Below, piece by piece: positions 19,261-28,759 of a stretch of 64,000 nucleotides of DNA. Source of the DNA: Methylobacterium pseudosasicola (GTDB taxonomy: Bacteria; Pseudomonadota; Alphaproteobacteria; Rhizobiales; Beijerinckiaceae); the NCBI RefSeq assembly GCF_900114535.1, contig NZ_FOTK01000013.1, positions 62,001-126,000 on the forward strand, written 5' to 3'. How positions within the stretch are numbered: position 1 is the stretch's first letter; each line of letters starts with the position of its first letter. The translations under genes were made by a program, and so were the position numbers. The notes beneath the pieces were generated by a model that saw only the letters and a list, made by a program, of their open reading frames with translations, did not search any database and was not told the origin of the DNA.

Positions 19261-20583
19261 ATGCACAGCCAACACGGCCTCACGCCGCGACTGAAGCCGC
19301 TCTCCGCCCGGCGCTCGACCACCCTGTCGGTGCTCGACATCGGCACCAGCAAGGTCGTCTGCCTCATCGCCGAGCTGCAGCCCGCCGAGGCGCTCTCGAC
19401 CCTGCGCGGCCGCACGCACCTCGCCCGGATCATCGGCATCGGCCATCAGCGCTCCCTGGGGCTGAAGGGCGGGGCGATCGTCGATCTCGCCGCCGCCGAG
19501 GGCGCGATCCGCCAAGCGGTGCACGCCGCCGAGCGGATGGCCAAGGTCGAGGTGCAATCGGTCATCGTCAACATGTCCGGCGGCCGGCTCGCCTCGCAGC
19601 ATTTCCAGGCCCGGGTGAACGTTCGCTCCGGCACCGTCACCGGCAGCGATGTCGAGCGGGTGCTGGAGACTGCGAGCGCCCACGGCGTCAGCCCCGGCCG
19701 GGCCGTGCTGCACGCGCTCCCCACCGGCTACGCGCTGGACGGGCAGGGCGCGGTGATCGATCCGTCGGGGATGATCGGCGAGGCCCTCGGGGTCGACCTG
19801 CACGTCGTCACCAGCGAGCTCGCCGCCGCCCGCAACGTCATGCTGGCGGTGGAGCATTGCCATCTCGGGGTCGAGGCGGTGATCGCCACGCCCTACGCCG
19901 CCGGGCTCTCGGCCCTGGTGGACGACGAGGCCGAGATGGGCGTCTGCGTCGTCGACATGGGCGGCGGCACCACCAGCGTCGGGGTGTTCTCGGGCGGCCA
20001 TCTCGTCCACGTGGACGCGGTGGCGGTGGGCGGCCACCACGTCACCATGGATATCGCCCGGGGCCTCTCCACCCGCATGGCCGCGGCCGAGCGGCTGAAG
20101 ACCCTCTACGGCTCGGCCCTCTCCACCCCCTCCGACGAGCGCGACATGATCGCCGTGCACGGGGTTGGCGAGGACGAGGGCGAGGCCCCGGCCCACATCC
20201 CGCGCTCGCAGCTGGTGCGGATCATCAAGCCGCGGGTCGAGGAGGTGGTCGAGCTGGTCCGCGACCGCCTGCGCGATGCCGGCTTCGCCGCCCAGGCCGG
20301 GCGGCGGGTGGTGCTCACGGGCGGCGCCAGCCAGCTCGTCGGCCTGCCCGAGGTCGCCCGGCGGGTCCTCCAGGGCCAGGTCCGGATCGGCCGGCCGCTC
20401 GGGATCCGTGGCCTGCCCGAGGCGGCCAAGGGACCGGCCTTCTCGGCGGCCGTCGGCCTGCTGGTCTACCCGCAGGTGGCGCACGCCGAGCACTTCGAGC
20501 CGAGGGGGCACGGCGCCTTCGCGGCCACGGGATCGGACCGGTACATCAGCCGGGTCGGGCGCTGGATCCGGGACAGCTTCTAG
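19261..20583 (+). CDS. ftsA: Cell division protein FtsA
   Basis: Actin-like ATPase that tethers FtsZ to the membrane. The approximately 440-aa sequence has the phosphate-1 region [33 protein letters not shown], the phosphate-2 motif [36 protein letters not shown] and [17 protein letters not shown]. The C-terminal end [14 protein letters not shown] is the amphipathic membrane-targeting helix. ATG 19261 is used; GTG 19255 is two codons upstream. Confidence 0.95.
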   Translation: MHSQHGLTPRLKPLSARRSTTLSVLDIGTSKVVCLIAELQPAEALSTLRGRTHLARIIGIGHQRSLGLKGGAIVDLAAAEGAIRQAVHAAERMAKVEVQSVIVNMSGGRLASQHFQARVNVRSGTVTGSDVERVLETASAHGVSPGRAVLHALPTGYALDGQGAVIDPSGMIGEALGVDLHVVTSELAAARNVMLAVEHCHLGVEAVIATPYAAGLSALVDDEAEMGVCVVDMGGGTTSVGVFSGGHLVHVDAVAVGGHHVTMDIARGLSTRMAAAERLKTLYGSALSTPSDERDMIAVHGVGEDEGEAPAHIPRSQLVRIIKPRVEEVVELVRDRLRDAGFAAQAGRRVVLTGGASQLVGLPEVARRVLQGQVRIGRPLGIRGLPEAAKGPAFSAAVGLLVYPQVAHAEHFEPRGHGAFAATGSDRYISRVGRWIRDSF

Positions 20584-20674
20584 GTTTCACCCCCGCCTCG
20601 ATCGGCGGGGGATCGAAAAAATATCGGCGCCGCAGCGCCGCACGGAAAGCAGAGTAAGCGAGAGGCTCGACACC

Positions 20675-22444
20675 ATGGCCATTACCCTCCAGGCGCCGGA
20701 CATCCGGGAACTCAAGCCCCGCATCACCGTCTTCGGTGTCGGCGGCGCAGGCGGCAACGCAGTCAACAACATGATCGAGTCGGGCCTGCTCGGCTGCGAG
20801 TTCGTGGTCGCCAACACCGACGCGCAGGCGCTCACCTCCTCGAAGGCGGAGCGGGTGATCCAGATGGGCCTGGGCGTCACCCAGGGCCTCGGCGCCGGCT
20901 CGCACCCGGAGGTCGGCTCGGCCGCCGCCGACGAGGTGATCGACGAGATCCGCGACCAGCTCTCGGGCGCCCACATGTGCTTCATCACCGCCGGCATGGG
21001 CGGCGGCACCGGCACCGGCGCCGCGCCGGTCATCGCCCGCACCGCCCGCGACATGGGCATCCTCACGGTCGGCGTCGTCACCAAGCCGTTCCAGTTCGAG
21101 GGCGTGCGCCGCATGCGCACCGCCGAGACCGGTATCCAGGAGCTGCAGGCCGCGGTCGACACCCTGATTGTGATCCCGAACCAGAACCTGTTCCGGGTCG
21201 CCAACGAGAAGACCACCTTCGCCGACGCCTTCGCGATGGCCGACCAAGTGCTCTACTCGGGCGTCGCCTGCATCACCGACCTGATGGTCAAGGAAGGCCT
21301 GATCAACCTCGACTTCGCCGACGTCCGGGCGATCATGCGCGGCATGGGCAAGGCCATGATGGGCACCGGCGAGGCGTCCGGCGAGAAGCGCGCCAACCGC
21401 GCCGCCGAGGCCGCCATCGCCAACCCGCTCCTCGACGACGTCTCCATGAAGGGCGCCCGCGGCCTGCTGATCTCGATCACCGGCGGCTCGGACCTGACCC
21501 TGTACGAGCTCGACGAGGCCGCCACCCGCATCCGCGAGGAGGTCGACCAGGACGCCAACATCATCCTGGGCGCCACCTTCGACGAGAGCCTCGACGGCAT
21601 CATCCGCGTGTCGGTGGTCGCTACCGGCATCGAGCCGCTGCTGATCTCGGCCAACTCGCCGAACAACCCGGCCATCGCCGAGACCGAGCAGCGCATCGCC
21701 GAGGTGGCCGAGCGCCTGCGGGCCGAGGCCCGCGCCCGGGCCTCCTCGCCGGTCCCGAGCATCCGCACGGACTCCGTGGGCCAGGCCCCGGTCGGCCAGG
21801 CCCCCGCGCAGAGCCCGGCCCCGGCCGCTCCGCAGCAGGCCCCCGAGATGCGCGTCGAGGCCCAGGCCCCGGTCGCCCGCGACGAGGTCGTGCTCGCCCC
21901 GGCCCAGCCGCGCGCCGCCGCGCCGTTCGTCCCGGCCCCCGCCCCGCAGCAGGCCGAGCCCGCGCCGCAGTTCCAGGCCGGCCCGTTCGTCCCGCCGCGT
22001 CCGGCCGCCCCGGCCGCCGCGCCGCTCGCCCGCGCCCCGCGGATGCCGCAGATCCACGAGCTGCCGCCGATCGCCCAGAACCAGATCCTGGCGAACCGGG
22101 CGGCCGAGGAAGCGGCGCCCGAGTCCAAGCGGACCTCGCTGCTGCGCCGTCTCGCCACCGTCGGCTTCGGTGGCCGGCGCGACGAGATGGAGGGCGTGCC
22201 CGCCCCGCGGGCCGCGGCCCCGGTCGCGCCGCAGCCGCACGCCGCCCAGCCGCAGCACCTGGCTCAGCCGCAATTGGCCCATCCCCATGTGCCGCCGGCC
22301 CCGCGCGCTCCGGTCCCGCCGGCGCCGCAATACCGGCCGGCCCAGGGCGGCCTCGATGCCCAGGGCCGCGTCGCGCCGCAGTCGCGGATGATGGACGACG
22401 ACCAGCTCGAGATCCCGGCCTTCCTGCGCCGCCAGGCGAACTGA
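20675..22444 (+). CDS. ftsZ: Cell division protein FtsZ, with a long Pro/Ala/Gln-rich linker
   Basis: Tubulin-like GTPase that forms the Z ring. The 589-aa protein has [17 protein letters not shown], the tubulin signature [10 protein letters not shown], and the T7 loop region [11 protein letters not shown]. Residues about 335-570 form a low-complexity linker rich in Ala, Pro and Gln, ending in the conserved C-terminal peptide [16 protein letters not shown] that binds FtsA. The total is long compared with about 380 aa in E. coli, as is common in Rhizobiales. Start ATG 20675 follows AGCGAGAGG. Confidence 0.97.
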   Translation: MAITLQAPDIRELKPRITVFGVGGAGGNAVNNMIESGLLGCEFVVANTDAQALTSSKAERVIQMGLGVTQGLGAGSHPEVGSAAADEVIDEIRDQLSGAHMCFITAGMGGGTGTGAAPVIARTARDMGILTVGVVTKPFQFEGVRRMRTAETGIQELQAAVDTLIVIPNQNLFRVANEKTTFADAFAMADQVLYSGVACITDLMVKEGLINLDFADVRAIMRGMGKAMMGTGEASGEKRANRAAEAAIANPLLDDVSMKGARGLLISITGGSDLTLYELDEAATRIREEVDQDANIILGATFDESLDGIIRVSVVATGIEPLLISANSPNNPAIAETEQRIAEVAERLRAEARARASSPVPSIRTDSVGQAPVGQAPAQSPAPAAPQQAPEMRVEAQAPVARDEVVLAPAQPRAAAPFVPAPAPQQAEPAPQFQAGPFVPPRPAAPAAAPLARAPRMPQIHELPPIAQNQILANRAAEEAAPESKRTSLLRRLATVGFGGRRDEMEGVPAPRAAAPVAPQPHAAQPQHLAQPQLAHPHVPPAPRAPVPPAPQYRPAQGGLDAQGRVAPQSRMMDDDQLEIPAFLRRQAN

Positions 22445-22472
22445 AGACGGCCTCGATCACCGACGAAACGGG

Positions 22473-22496
22473 GAGCCGACGGGAAACCGCCGGCTC
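22473..22496 (+). terminator. Likely terminator hairpin after ftsZ
   Basis: GAGCCGACGG, loop GAAA, CCGCCGGCTC: a 10-bp stem with one mismatch and a stable tetraloop, 29 nt after the ftsZ stop. No strong U tract follows (TTCGCGTT), so termination efficiency is uncertain. Confidence 0.5.
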
Positions 22497-22628
22497 TTCG
22501 CGTTGCAGCGACACAACCTTTGATTGTTAAGCGGGAGGACTGGAGTCACAGCGCGGTTAACGTTTGTGACGCTATCCCCAGGCACGTGATGCAGCCGCGC
22601 CACAGAATGGCCGTCGGTTAGCCACGCA

Positions 22629-22643
22629 TTAACCAAGCTTTAA
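22629..22643. promoter_or_regulatory. CtrA-type box TTAA-N7-TTAA upstream of lpxC
   Basis: TTAACCAAGCTTTAA matches the full CtrA consensus of alphaproteobacteria exactly, in an intergenic stretch 240 nt before lpxC and 185 nt after ftsZ. CtrA is the cell-cycle response regulator; binding here would place the lpxC promoter, or a transcript from this region, under cell-cycle control. Inferred from the motif only. Confidence 0.6.
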
Positions 22644-22883
22644 GCCTTTGTGCCGACAGCTTTTTAGCAGCTCCAAGCAGCAAGCGTGTCTGTAACAGAG
22701 CGTAAGAATCCGTGATTTGGCTGCCCTGTGCGGTGCAGCTATAGACACTCGCAGACCAATGAGACGCGCTGCAGGACACAACCTGATAGCGCGATAGGGG
22801 CTTCAAGCAGCGGACGGATCGGACAGTTTCCTCACCATCCCCGGTCGGGATGGCGGGACCTGATCGCGGCCGGGGGCTAATGA

Positions 22884-23831
22884 ATGCGAACGCATAAACA
22901 GACGACCCTGAAGGGGCCGGTGACGCTCTCAGGCGTAGGGGTCCATTCCGGGAACCCGGCCGAGATTACGATCCGACCCGCTCCGGCCAATCACGGTATC
23001 GCGTTTCTTCGAACCAGCACCACCCACGGCAATGACCGCCTGATCAAGGCCCATCACGCCCTCGTCTCCGCCACCGAACTCTGCACCGTCATCGGTGATG
23101 TCGAGACCGGCGCCGTCGCCACCATCGAGCATCTGATGTCCGCCCTCTACGGGCTCGGCGTCGACAACGCTCTGGTCGAGATCGACGGGCCGGAAATGCC
23201 GATCCTCGACGGGTCCGCCCTCCAATTCGTCCAGGCCATCGACAAGGTCGGCATCGCCTCTTGCGCGACGCCGCGCCGCTGGCTGAAGGTCCTGCGCCAC
23301 GTCCGCATCGAGACCGGCCGCGCCTTCGCGGAACTCCGCCCGATCGATCGGGGCTTCCGCCTCGACGTAGAGATCGATTTCGACAGCCCGGTGATCGGCC
23401 GCTCGCGCAAGGCGATGGACCTGTCGCCCGCCACCTACCGCCGCGAGATCGCGGGCGCCCGCACCTTCGGGATGATGAAGGACGTGGAGCGCTACTGGAA
23501 GGCCGGTTTTGCCCTCGGCGCCTCCCTGGAGAACACCGTCGCGGTCGGCGAGACCGCGGTGGTCAACCCCGAGGGCCTGCGCTTCCCGGACGAGTTCGTC
23601 CGCCACAAGATCCTCGACGCGGTCGGCGACCTCGCCTTGGCCGGCCTGCCGATCCAGGGCGCCTACCGCTCCTATTGCGGCGGACACCGGATGAATGTCG
23701 GCGTCCTCTCCGCCCTGTTCGCCGACCGGTCCAACTATGCCATCGTCGAGGCGCAGGGCTCGCGCCGCGAGGCCGTGCTCTCGGAACTCGGCGTCGGCCT
23801 CGGCATCGCCGCCTTCGCCGGCGAACTCTGA
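22884..23831 (+). CDS. lpxC: UDP-3-O-acyl-N-acetylglucosamine deacetylase LpxC
   Basis: Zinc-dependent deacetylase, the committed step of lipid A synthesis. The 315 aa begin MRTHKQTTLKGPVTLSGVGVHSGNPAEITI and contain the zinc ligand regions TIEHLMSALYGLGVDNALVE and RHKILDAVGDLALAG, plus FRLDVEIDFDSPVIG and the catalytic-side GGHRMN. It has its own intergenic region with a CtrA box, so it is probably transcribed separately from ftsZ. Confidence 0.96.
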   Translation: MRTHKQTTLKGPVTLSGVGVHSGNPAEITIRPAPANHGIAFLRTSTTHGNDRLIKAHHALVSATELCTVIGDVETGAVATIEHLMSALYGLGVDNALVEIDGPEMPILDGSALQFVQAIDKVGIASCATPRRWLKVLRHVRIETGRAFAELRPIDRGFRLDVEIDFDSPVIGRSRKAMDLSPATYRREIAGARTFGMMKDVERYWKAGFALGASLENTVAVGETAVVNPEGLRFPDEFVRHKILDAVGDLALAGLPIQGAYRSYCGGHRMNVGVLSALFADRSNYAIVEAQGSRREAVLSELGVGLGIAAFAGEL

Positions 23832-24024
23832 TCCCGAACCTGTCACCCGCGGGCCACAGCCGGCAACCGATCCAGGCTGCCGCAGCCTTGCCGCTTTCGT
23901 GCCCGAATCAAACGTCACGGTTTAACGGTCCGTGAACGACGGGCACGGCCCGGTCGGGCCGGATCCACATCACGCGATGGCACGACGGCGCGGGACGTGC
24001 GCCGGTTCCGGGAAAGAGCGCCAG

Positions 24025-24906
24025 ATGCCTGTCACCATTCGTCATCGCCGGGCAGCTGCCTTCATGGCGCCTCTCGTGGCCGTTCTCGGCCTGGGCCTCG
24101 GCGGCTGCGACTTCGACCCGACCAATCTCTTCGCCGAGAAGTACAAACCCGAAGTCGTGCCGGATGTCCCAGCGGACAAGCTCTACAGCGAGGGCTTGGC
24201 CAAGCTGGAGGACAGCGACTACGAGGGCGCCGTCAAGAAGTTCGACAACCTCGACAAGCAGTACCAATATTCCGAATGGTCCCGGAAGGCGCTGCTGATG
24301 ACGGCCTACGCCAATTACGAGGGCCAGAAATACGACGAGGCGATCAGCGCCGCGAAGCGGTACCTGCAGCGCCATCCGGCCAGCAAGGACGCCGCCTACG
24401 CGCAGTACCTAATGGCGATGTCGAACTATAAGCAGATCCCGGACGTGACCCGCGATCAGGACCGCTCGGAGAAGGCACTGGTCGCCCTTCAGGAGCTGGT
24501 CCAGAAGTATCCGACCTCCGAGTATTCGAACGACGCGCGATCCAAGATCCAGATCACCCGCGACCAGCTCGCCGGCAAGGAGATGGAAGTCGGTCGCTTC
24601 TACCTGGAGCGGCGCAACTTTCCGGCCGCGATCAACCGCTTCCGCGACGTGGTCGCCAAGTACCAGACCACCCGCCACGCCGAGGAGGCGCTGGAGCGCC
24701 TGACCGAGGCGTACTGGGCGCTCGGCATCACCCAGGAGGCGCAGAACTCCGCGGCCGTGCTCGGGCACAACTTCCCGGACAGCCCCTGGTACAAGGACGC
24801 GCACGCGCTCCTGGCCCAGGGCGGCCTCGAGCCCCGCGAGGAGAAGACCTCGTTCCTCTCCAAGATCTACCGGACCGTGACCGGCAAGACCGCCTCGGCC
24901 GAGTGA
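24025..24906 (+). CDS. bamD: Outer membrane assembly lipoprotein BamD (ComL)
   Basis: TPR lipoprotein of the BAM complex that folds outer-membrane proteins. The 293-aa sequence has a basic N-terminus and a hydrophobic core ending in the lipobox LGGC (residues about 20-26), then TPR-like repeats: LYSEGLAKLEDSDYEGAVKKF, WSRKALLMTAYANYEGQKYDEAISAAKRYLQRHP and FYLERRNFPAAINRFRDVV. ATG 24025 is chosen because the signal peptide starts there. Following lpxC and preceding recN is the common alphaproteobacterial order. Confidence 0.94.
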   Translation: MPVTIRHRRAAAFMAPLVAVLGLGLGGCDFDPTNLFAEKYKPEVVPDVPADKLYSEGLAKLEDSDYEGAVKKFDNLDKQYQYSEWSRKALLMTAYANYEGQKYDEAISAAKRYLQRHPASKDAAYAQYLMAMSNYKQIPDVTRDQDRSEKALVALQELVQKYPTSEYSNDARSKIQITRDQLAGKEMEVGRFYLERRNFPAAINRFRDVVAKYQTTRHAEEALERLTEAYWALGITQEAQNSAAVLGHNFPDSPWYKDAHALLAQGGLEPREEKTSFLSKIYRTVTGKTASAE

Positions 24907-24945
24907 CAAAACCGGCAGGCCGCGGCCTACCCGATCATGCCCCAG

Positions 24946-24969
24946 GGCCCGGAGCTACCGCTCCGGGCC
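24946..24969 (+). terminator. Rho-independent terminator after bamD
   Basis: GGCCCGGAGC, loop TACC, GCTCCGGGCC: a perfect 10-bp GC stem followed by TTTCGCG, about 40 nt after the bamD stop. Confidence 0.75.
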
Positions 24970-25085
24970 TTTCGCGTCCGCGCACCCCCGCGTCACCGGA
25001 GATGCGCCGCGGCGCATTTTTGGGGTGAATCCGCGCCGCAGCGGCCTTATGTCTGCGGTCCCATCCTCAGGAATCCCGTCGCCGC

Positions 25086-26759
25086 ATGCTGGCGCAGCTC
25101 GCGATCCGCGACATCGTTCTGATCGACAGGCTCGAACTGAATTTCCGGACGGGGCTGAGTGTCCTGACCGGAGAGACGGGCGCGGGCAAATCGATCCTGC
25201 TCGACGCCTTCGCCCTGGCCCTGGGCGGCCGCGGCGATGGCCGGCTCGTGCGCCACGGCGAGCAGCAGGGCGGCGTCACCGCGGTGTTCGACCTGCCCCT
25301 GGACCATCCGGCCCGCCAGATCGCGGCCGAGGCCGAGATCGACACCGAGGGCGACCTGATCCTGCGCCGGACCCAGATGGCGGACGGCCGCACCCGCGCC
25401 TTCGTCAACGATCAGCCGGTGGGCGTGCAGGTCTTGCGGGCGATCGGCGCTGCGCTGGTGGAGATCCACGGTCAGCACGACGATCGGGCGCTGGCCGACC
25501 CGGCCTCGCACCGAGCGATCCTCGACGCCTTCGGGGGGCTGCAGAGCCAACTGGCGAAAGTCGCGACGGCGGCCAAGGCCGTGCGCACCGCCCGCACCGA
25601 GCTCGCCGAGCACCGCGCCCGCATCGAGGCGGCCCGCAAGGAGGCCGACTTTCTGCGCCACGCGGTGGAGGAACTCGCCGCCCTGGCGCCGCAGCCCGGG
25701 GAGGAGGCCCAGCTCGCCGAGCGCCGCAGCATCATGCAGCAATCGGAAAAGGTTGCCCGCGAGCTGAACGAGGCGCTGGACGCGGTCGGCGGCCCGCATT
25801 CGGGCGTGCCGCATCTCTCCGCCGCCCTGCGCAAGCTGGAGCGCCGGGCCGGCCAGCTCCCGGCGCTGATCGATCCCTGCGTCACCGCCCTCGACGCCGC
25901 GATGGTCGCCCTCGACGAGGCGCGCGCCGTGCTGGATGCGGCCGTGGCCGAGACCGAGTTCGATCCGCGTGACTTGGAGCGGGCGGAGGAGCGGCTGTTC
26001 GCGCTGCGCGCCGCATCCCGCAAATACGACGTCCCGGCCGATGATCTCGCCGCCCTGGCCGAGCGCTATGCCGGCGAGGTCGCGACCCTCGATGCCGGGG
26101 AGGCGGCCCTCGAAGGGCTCGAACAGGCCCGCGCCAAGGCCGAGGCGGCCTATGCCGAGGCGGCGGACAAGCTCAGTGCTGGGCGCCGCCGGGCGGCCAA
26201 GCAGCTCGACGCCGCCGTGAAGGCCGAGCTGCCGCCACTGAAGCTGGAGCGCGCCCGGTTCATCACCGAGATCGCCACCGACCCGGAGGCGCGCGACGCC
26301 GCCGGTATCGACCGGGTCGAGTTCTGGGCGCAGACCAATCCCGGGACCAAGCCCGGCCCGATGATGAAGGTCGCCTCCGGCGGCGAGTTGTCGCGCTTTA
26401 TGCTGGCCCTGAAGGTGGTGCTCGCCGACAAGGGCTCGGCGCCGACCTTGATCTTCGACGAGATCGATACCGGCGTCGGCGGCGCGGTCGCCGACGCGAT
26501 CGGCCTGCGCCTGGCCCGGCTCGCCAGCACCGTGCAGGTGGTGGCGGTGACCCACGCGCCCCAGGTGGCCGCCCGCGCGAGCACCCATTTCCTGATCGCC
26601 AAGGCCCCCGTGAAGGGGGCCGGCCGGGTCGCCACTCGGGTCGCGAGCCTCCCAGTGGCGGAGCGCCGCGAGGAGATCGCCCGCATGCTGGCCGGCGCCA
26701 CCGTAACCGACGAGGCCCGGGCGGCGGCGGCCCGGCTGCTGCAAGGTGCGGATGCGTGA
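25086..26759 (+). CDS. recN: DNA repair protein RecN
   Basis: SMC-like ATPase involved in double-strand break repair. The 557-aa protein has the N-terminal Walker A TGETGAGKSILLDAFALALGG, an arm region rich in Glu/Ala/Arg with coiled-coil character (residues about 150-350), the signature VASGGELSRFMLALKVVL, and the C-terminal Walker B LIFDEIDTGVGGAVADAIG, followed by VVAVTHAPQVAARA. The domain order is diagnostic. It follows bamD after a terminator, so it probably has its own promoter. No LexA site was recognised. Confidence 0.95.
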   Translation: MLAQLAIRDIVLIDRLELNFRTGLSVLTGETGAGKSILLDAFALALGGRGDGRLVRHGEQQGGVTAVFDLPLDHPARQIAAEAEIDTEGDLILRRTQMADGRTRAFVNDQPVGVQVLRAIGAALVEIHGQHDDRALADPASHRAILDAFGGLQSQLAKVATAAKAVRTARTELAEHRARIEAARKEADFLRHAVEELAALAPQPGEEAQLAERRSIMQQSEKVARELNEALDAVGGPHSGVPHLSAALRKLERRAGQLPALIDPCVTALDAAMVALDEARAVLDAAVAETEFDPRDLERAEERLFALRAASRKYDVPADDLAALAERYAGEVATLDAGEAALEGLEQARAKAEAAYAEAADKLSAGRRRAAKQLDAAVKAELPPLKLERARFITEIATDPEARDAAGIDRVEFWAQTNPGTKPGPMMKVASGGELSRFMLALKVVLADKGSAPTLIFDEIDTGVGGAVADAIGLRLARLASTVQVVAVTHAPQVAARASTHFLIAKAPVKGAGRVATRVASLPVAERREEIARMLAGATVTDEARAAAARLLQGADA

Positions 26760-26772
26760 ACGCCCATCAACC

Positions 26773-26804
26773 TTAACCGTTGGTTGAGCGTAACCTTTCG
26801 TTAA
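26773..26804. promoter_or_regulatory. Two overlapping near-consensus CtrA sites
   Basis: TTAACCGTTGGTTGA (26773-26787) and GTAACCTTTCGTTAA (26790-26804) each match TTAA-N7-TTAA at 7 of 8 positions and are 17 bp apart. They lie 73 nt before the small gene at 26877. Confidence 0.45.
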
Positions 26805-26876
26805 CCATTTCTGACGACACTGATCCCATCCCGGTACCGTGGTCAGGCGTACGCGGTTGAAGGGCGGGAGGAACGC

Positions 26877-27077
26877 ATGAAGCCGTCAATCGTCGCGTCC
26901 GAGGGGCGCCCGCATCCGGGTCGGTCCCTCAAACAGGCGATCGACACGCAGCAGCTCGGCCTGACGCTTCGCACCGTCTACGAGGGCAGCGTCGACACGC
27001 AGCCGATCACCGATACCCACGTCGAACTGCTCCTGCGCCTGCGCCAGAAGGAGCGGGAGCTGCGCCGGGTCGGCTGA
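26877..27077 (+). CDS. Small NepR-like protein (putative anti-sigma factor)
   Basis: A 66-aa protein with a good ribosome site (GGGAGGAACGC before the ATG). Residues about 28-56 read LGLTLRTVYEGSVDTQPITD followed by THVELLLRL. This follows the NepR pattern [LI]G-x2-LR-x2-Y[DE]-x2-V-x3-P[VI]-x-[DE]-x2-x-x-LL-x-RL. NepR proteins sequester EcfG-type sigma factors until phosphorylated PhyR takes them away in the general stress response. The known nepR locus sits beside phyR and ecfG, which are not here, so this would be an orphan paralogue. The family call is from motif reading alone. Confidence 0.5.
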   Translation: MKPSIVASEGRPHPGRSLKQAIDTQQLGLTLRTVYEGSVDTQPITDTHVELLLRLRQKERELRRVG

Positions 27078-27133
27078 AACCGCGCCCGGACCGAATCCAT
27101 ATTCGCTCCGGCGGATATTTCTGTCGTCGGATG

Positions 27134-27379
27134 CTACCAGCGCCGCGATCCGGGCTGCCGGCGGTACTCCGCCGCCCGGATCTGCGTCAGGATCCGATCG
27201 AGATTGACCAGAAGTTCGGCCTCCTCGCGGCGTGCCTGTGCGATCGCCGCGGCGTCGGTGCCGTAGCGCTGACGCGCCTGCGCCAGGGTCAGCGCGCGCT
27301 CCACGGCCTCGCGATCCGCGTGCAGGGCCTGCCAGGCCGCGTCGGGACCCTCCTCTGCGTCGGTCCCCTGGTCAGCCAC
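27134..27379 (-). CDS. Small hypothetical protein, helical
   Basis: An 81-aa acidic-to-neutral protein beginning (GTG) MADQGTDAEEGPDAAWQALH and continuing with long Ala/Glu/Arg-rich helices (AIAQARREEAELLVNLDRIL). AAGG lies 10 nt upstream of the GTG. Longer in-frame extensions upstream look non-coding. No recognised domain. It is convergent with the NepR-like gene and divergent from pstS. Confidence 0.6.
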   Translation of the reverse strand: MADQGTDAEEGPDAAWQALHADREAVERALTLAQARQRYGTDAAAIAQARREEAELLVNLDRILTQIRAAEYRRQPGSRRW

Positions 27380-27481
27380 GATCCGAACACCTTCCTGGCC
27401 TCGCGGGCAGCACCGCCCAGCGCCGCCTCCGGGTTTGAACGCGCGAGCGCCCCAAACCGTGCCCTCCGCCCTGCGGCGCGG

Positions 27482-27509
27482 TGTCATGCCGATGTCATCT
27501 GCCTGTCGT
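27482..27509 (+). promoter_or_regulatory. Pho box (PhoB binding site) upstream of pstS
   Basis: TGTCAT-GCCGA-TGTCAT-CTGCC-TGTCGT: three copies of the PhoB half-site, spaced exactly 11 bp apart, 125 nt upstream of the pstS start. This matches the tandem CTGTCAT-type Pho box. PhoB encoded at 32766 would activate the operon from here when phosphate is low. Confidence 0.85.
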
Positions 27510-27633
27510 AACGCCCGACCCATCGGGCGGCCGGCGCCGGGTCTCTTGGAAGACCGGCCGCACAGCTCTGCCGCGGGCATGGGCTTGCCGGCAGTGAGGC
27601 GCAGGCTTTCGCCCGACGGCAACGGAGATACCC

Positions 27634-28674
27634 TTGAGACCCTTCGCTTACGCGCTCGCCGTCGGCCTCGCGACGGTTCAGCTGGCGTCCGCGGCACTCG
27701 CTGCCGACATCACAGGTGCCGGCGCCACGTTCCCATTCCCGGTCTACTCCAAGTGGGCCGAAGCCTACCGCAAGGAGACCGGTTCGGGACTGAACTACCA
27801 GTCCATCGGCTCCGGCGGCGGGATCAAGCAGATCCAGGCCAAGACCGTCGATTTCGGCGCCACCGACGCGCCGCTGAAGGGCGAGCAGCTGGCCAAGGAC
27901 GGCCTCGTCCAGTTCCCCACCGTGATGGGCGGCGTCGTGCCGGTGGTGAACATCGCCGGCCTCGAGCCCGGCAAGCTGAAGCTCACCGGTGACGTGCTGG
28001 CCGACATCTACGCCGGCAAGATCTCGAAGTGGTCCGACCCGCGGATCGCGAAGCTCAACGAGGGCGTGAAGCTCCCCGACGCAACCATCACCCCGGTCTA
28101 CCGGTCCGACGCCTCGGGCACGACCAACATCTTCACCACCTACCTGTCCCAGGCCTCCGAGACCTGGAAGAAGGATTACGGCGCGGCCACCACGATCTCC
28201 TGGCCGGTCGGACAGGGCGGCAAGGGCAACGAGGGCGTGACCGCCACCGTCAAGCAGGTGCCGAACGCCATCGGCTACGTCGAATCCGCCTACGCCAAGC
28301 AGAACAAGCTCGCCTACGCCCTGGTCCAGAACAAGGCCGGCAAGTATCCGCAGCCGGACGACAAGGCCTTCCAGGCCGCTGCCGCCAGCGCCGATTGGAA
28401 ATCCGCTCCGGGCTTCGGTATCTCGCTGACCAATCAGCCGGGCGACGACGCGTGGCCGATCACGGCGGCGACCTTCATCCTGGTCCACAAAGATCCCGCC
28501 GATCCGGCCAAGGCCGCCGATACGCTCAAGTTCTTCGATTGGGCCTATAAGAACGGCGGCAAGCTCGCTGCCGACCTCGATTACGTGCCGCTGCCGGACA
28601 ACGTCGTCGGTTTGATCCACGAAGAGTGGAAGACCGTGAAGGGTAAGGACGGTAAGCCCGTCTTCAACATCTAA
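27634..28674 (+). CDS. pstS: Phosphate ABC transporter substrate-binding protein PstS
   Basis: Periplasmic phosphate-binding protein of 346 aa. It has a signal peptide (RPFAYALAVGLATVQLASAALA), then DITGAGATFPFPVYSKWAEAY, the phosphate-contact regions YQSIGSGGGIKQI and DFGATDAPL, YRSDASGTTNIFTTYLSQ and GNEGVTATVKQ. The start is TTG at 27634, supported by GGAG six nt upstream (27624-27627) and by the signal peptide. It is first in pstSCAB-phoU-phoB and is preceded by a Pho box. Confidence 0.96.
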   Translation: MRPFAYALAVGLATVQLASAALAADITGAGATFPFPVYSKWAEAYRKETGSGLNYQSIGSGGGIKQIQAKTVDFGATDAPLKGEQLAKDGLVQFPTVMGGVVPVVNIAGLEPGKLKLTGDVLADIYAGKISKWSDPRIAKLNEGVKLPDATITPVYRSDASGTTNIFTTYLSQASETWKKDYGAATTISWPVGQGGKGNEGVTATVKQVPNAIGYVESAYAKQNKLAYALVQNKAGKYPQPDDKAFQAAAASADWKSAPGFGISLTNQPGDDAWPITAATFILVHKDPADPAKAADTLKFFDWAYKNGGKLAADLDYVPLPDNVVGLIHEEWKTVKGKDGKPVFNI

Positions 28675-28682
28675 GTGCATTG

Positions 28683-28707
28683 GGGAGGGGGTTTGCAGCC
28701 TCCTCCC
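28683..28707 (+). promoter_or_regulatory. Short hairpin between pstS and pstC
   Basis: GGGAGG (28683-28688) pairs with CCTCCC (28702-28707) across a 13-nt loop, 8 nt after the pstS stop. It may attenuate read-through or protect the pstS mRNA end, which would explain excess binding protein over permease. The stem is short, so support is modest. Confidence 0.35.
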
Positions 28708-28759
28708 TCGCATCGCGGACCGCACCGCGCTACCAAGCCCCCTTCGCAGAGAATCGCGG

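Larger units (their letters stand above)
22445..22883. other. Regulatory interval between ftsZ and lpxC
   Basis: 439 nt without a gene. It holds the ftsZ-side hairpin (22473-22496), an AT-richer central stretch with a perfect CtrA-type box (22629-22643), and presumably the lpxC promoter. I see no other feature. Confidence 0.6.

Noticed and set aside
20590..20611. GC hairpin CCCCGCC-TCGATC-GGCGGGG after ftsA
   Set aside because: It is followed by A rather than T residues and lies inside the ftsA-ftsZ spacer; a terminator there is unlikely.
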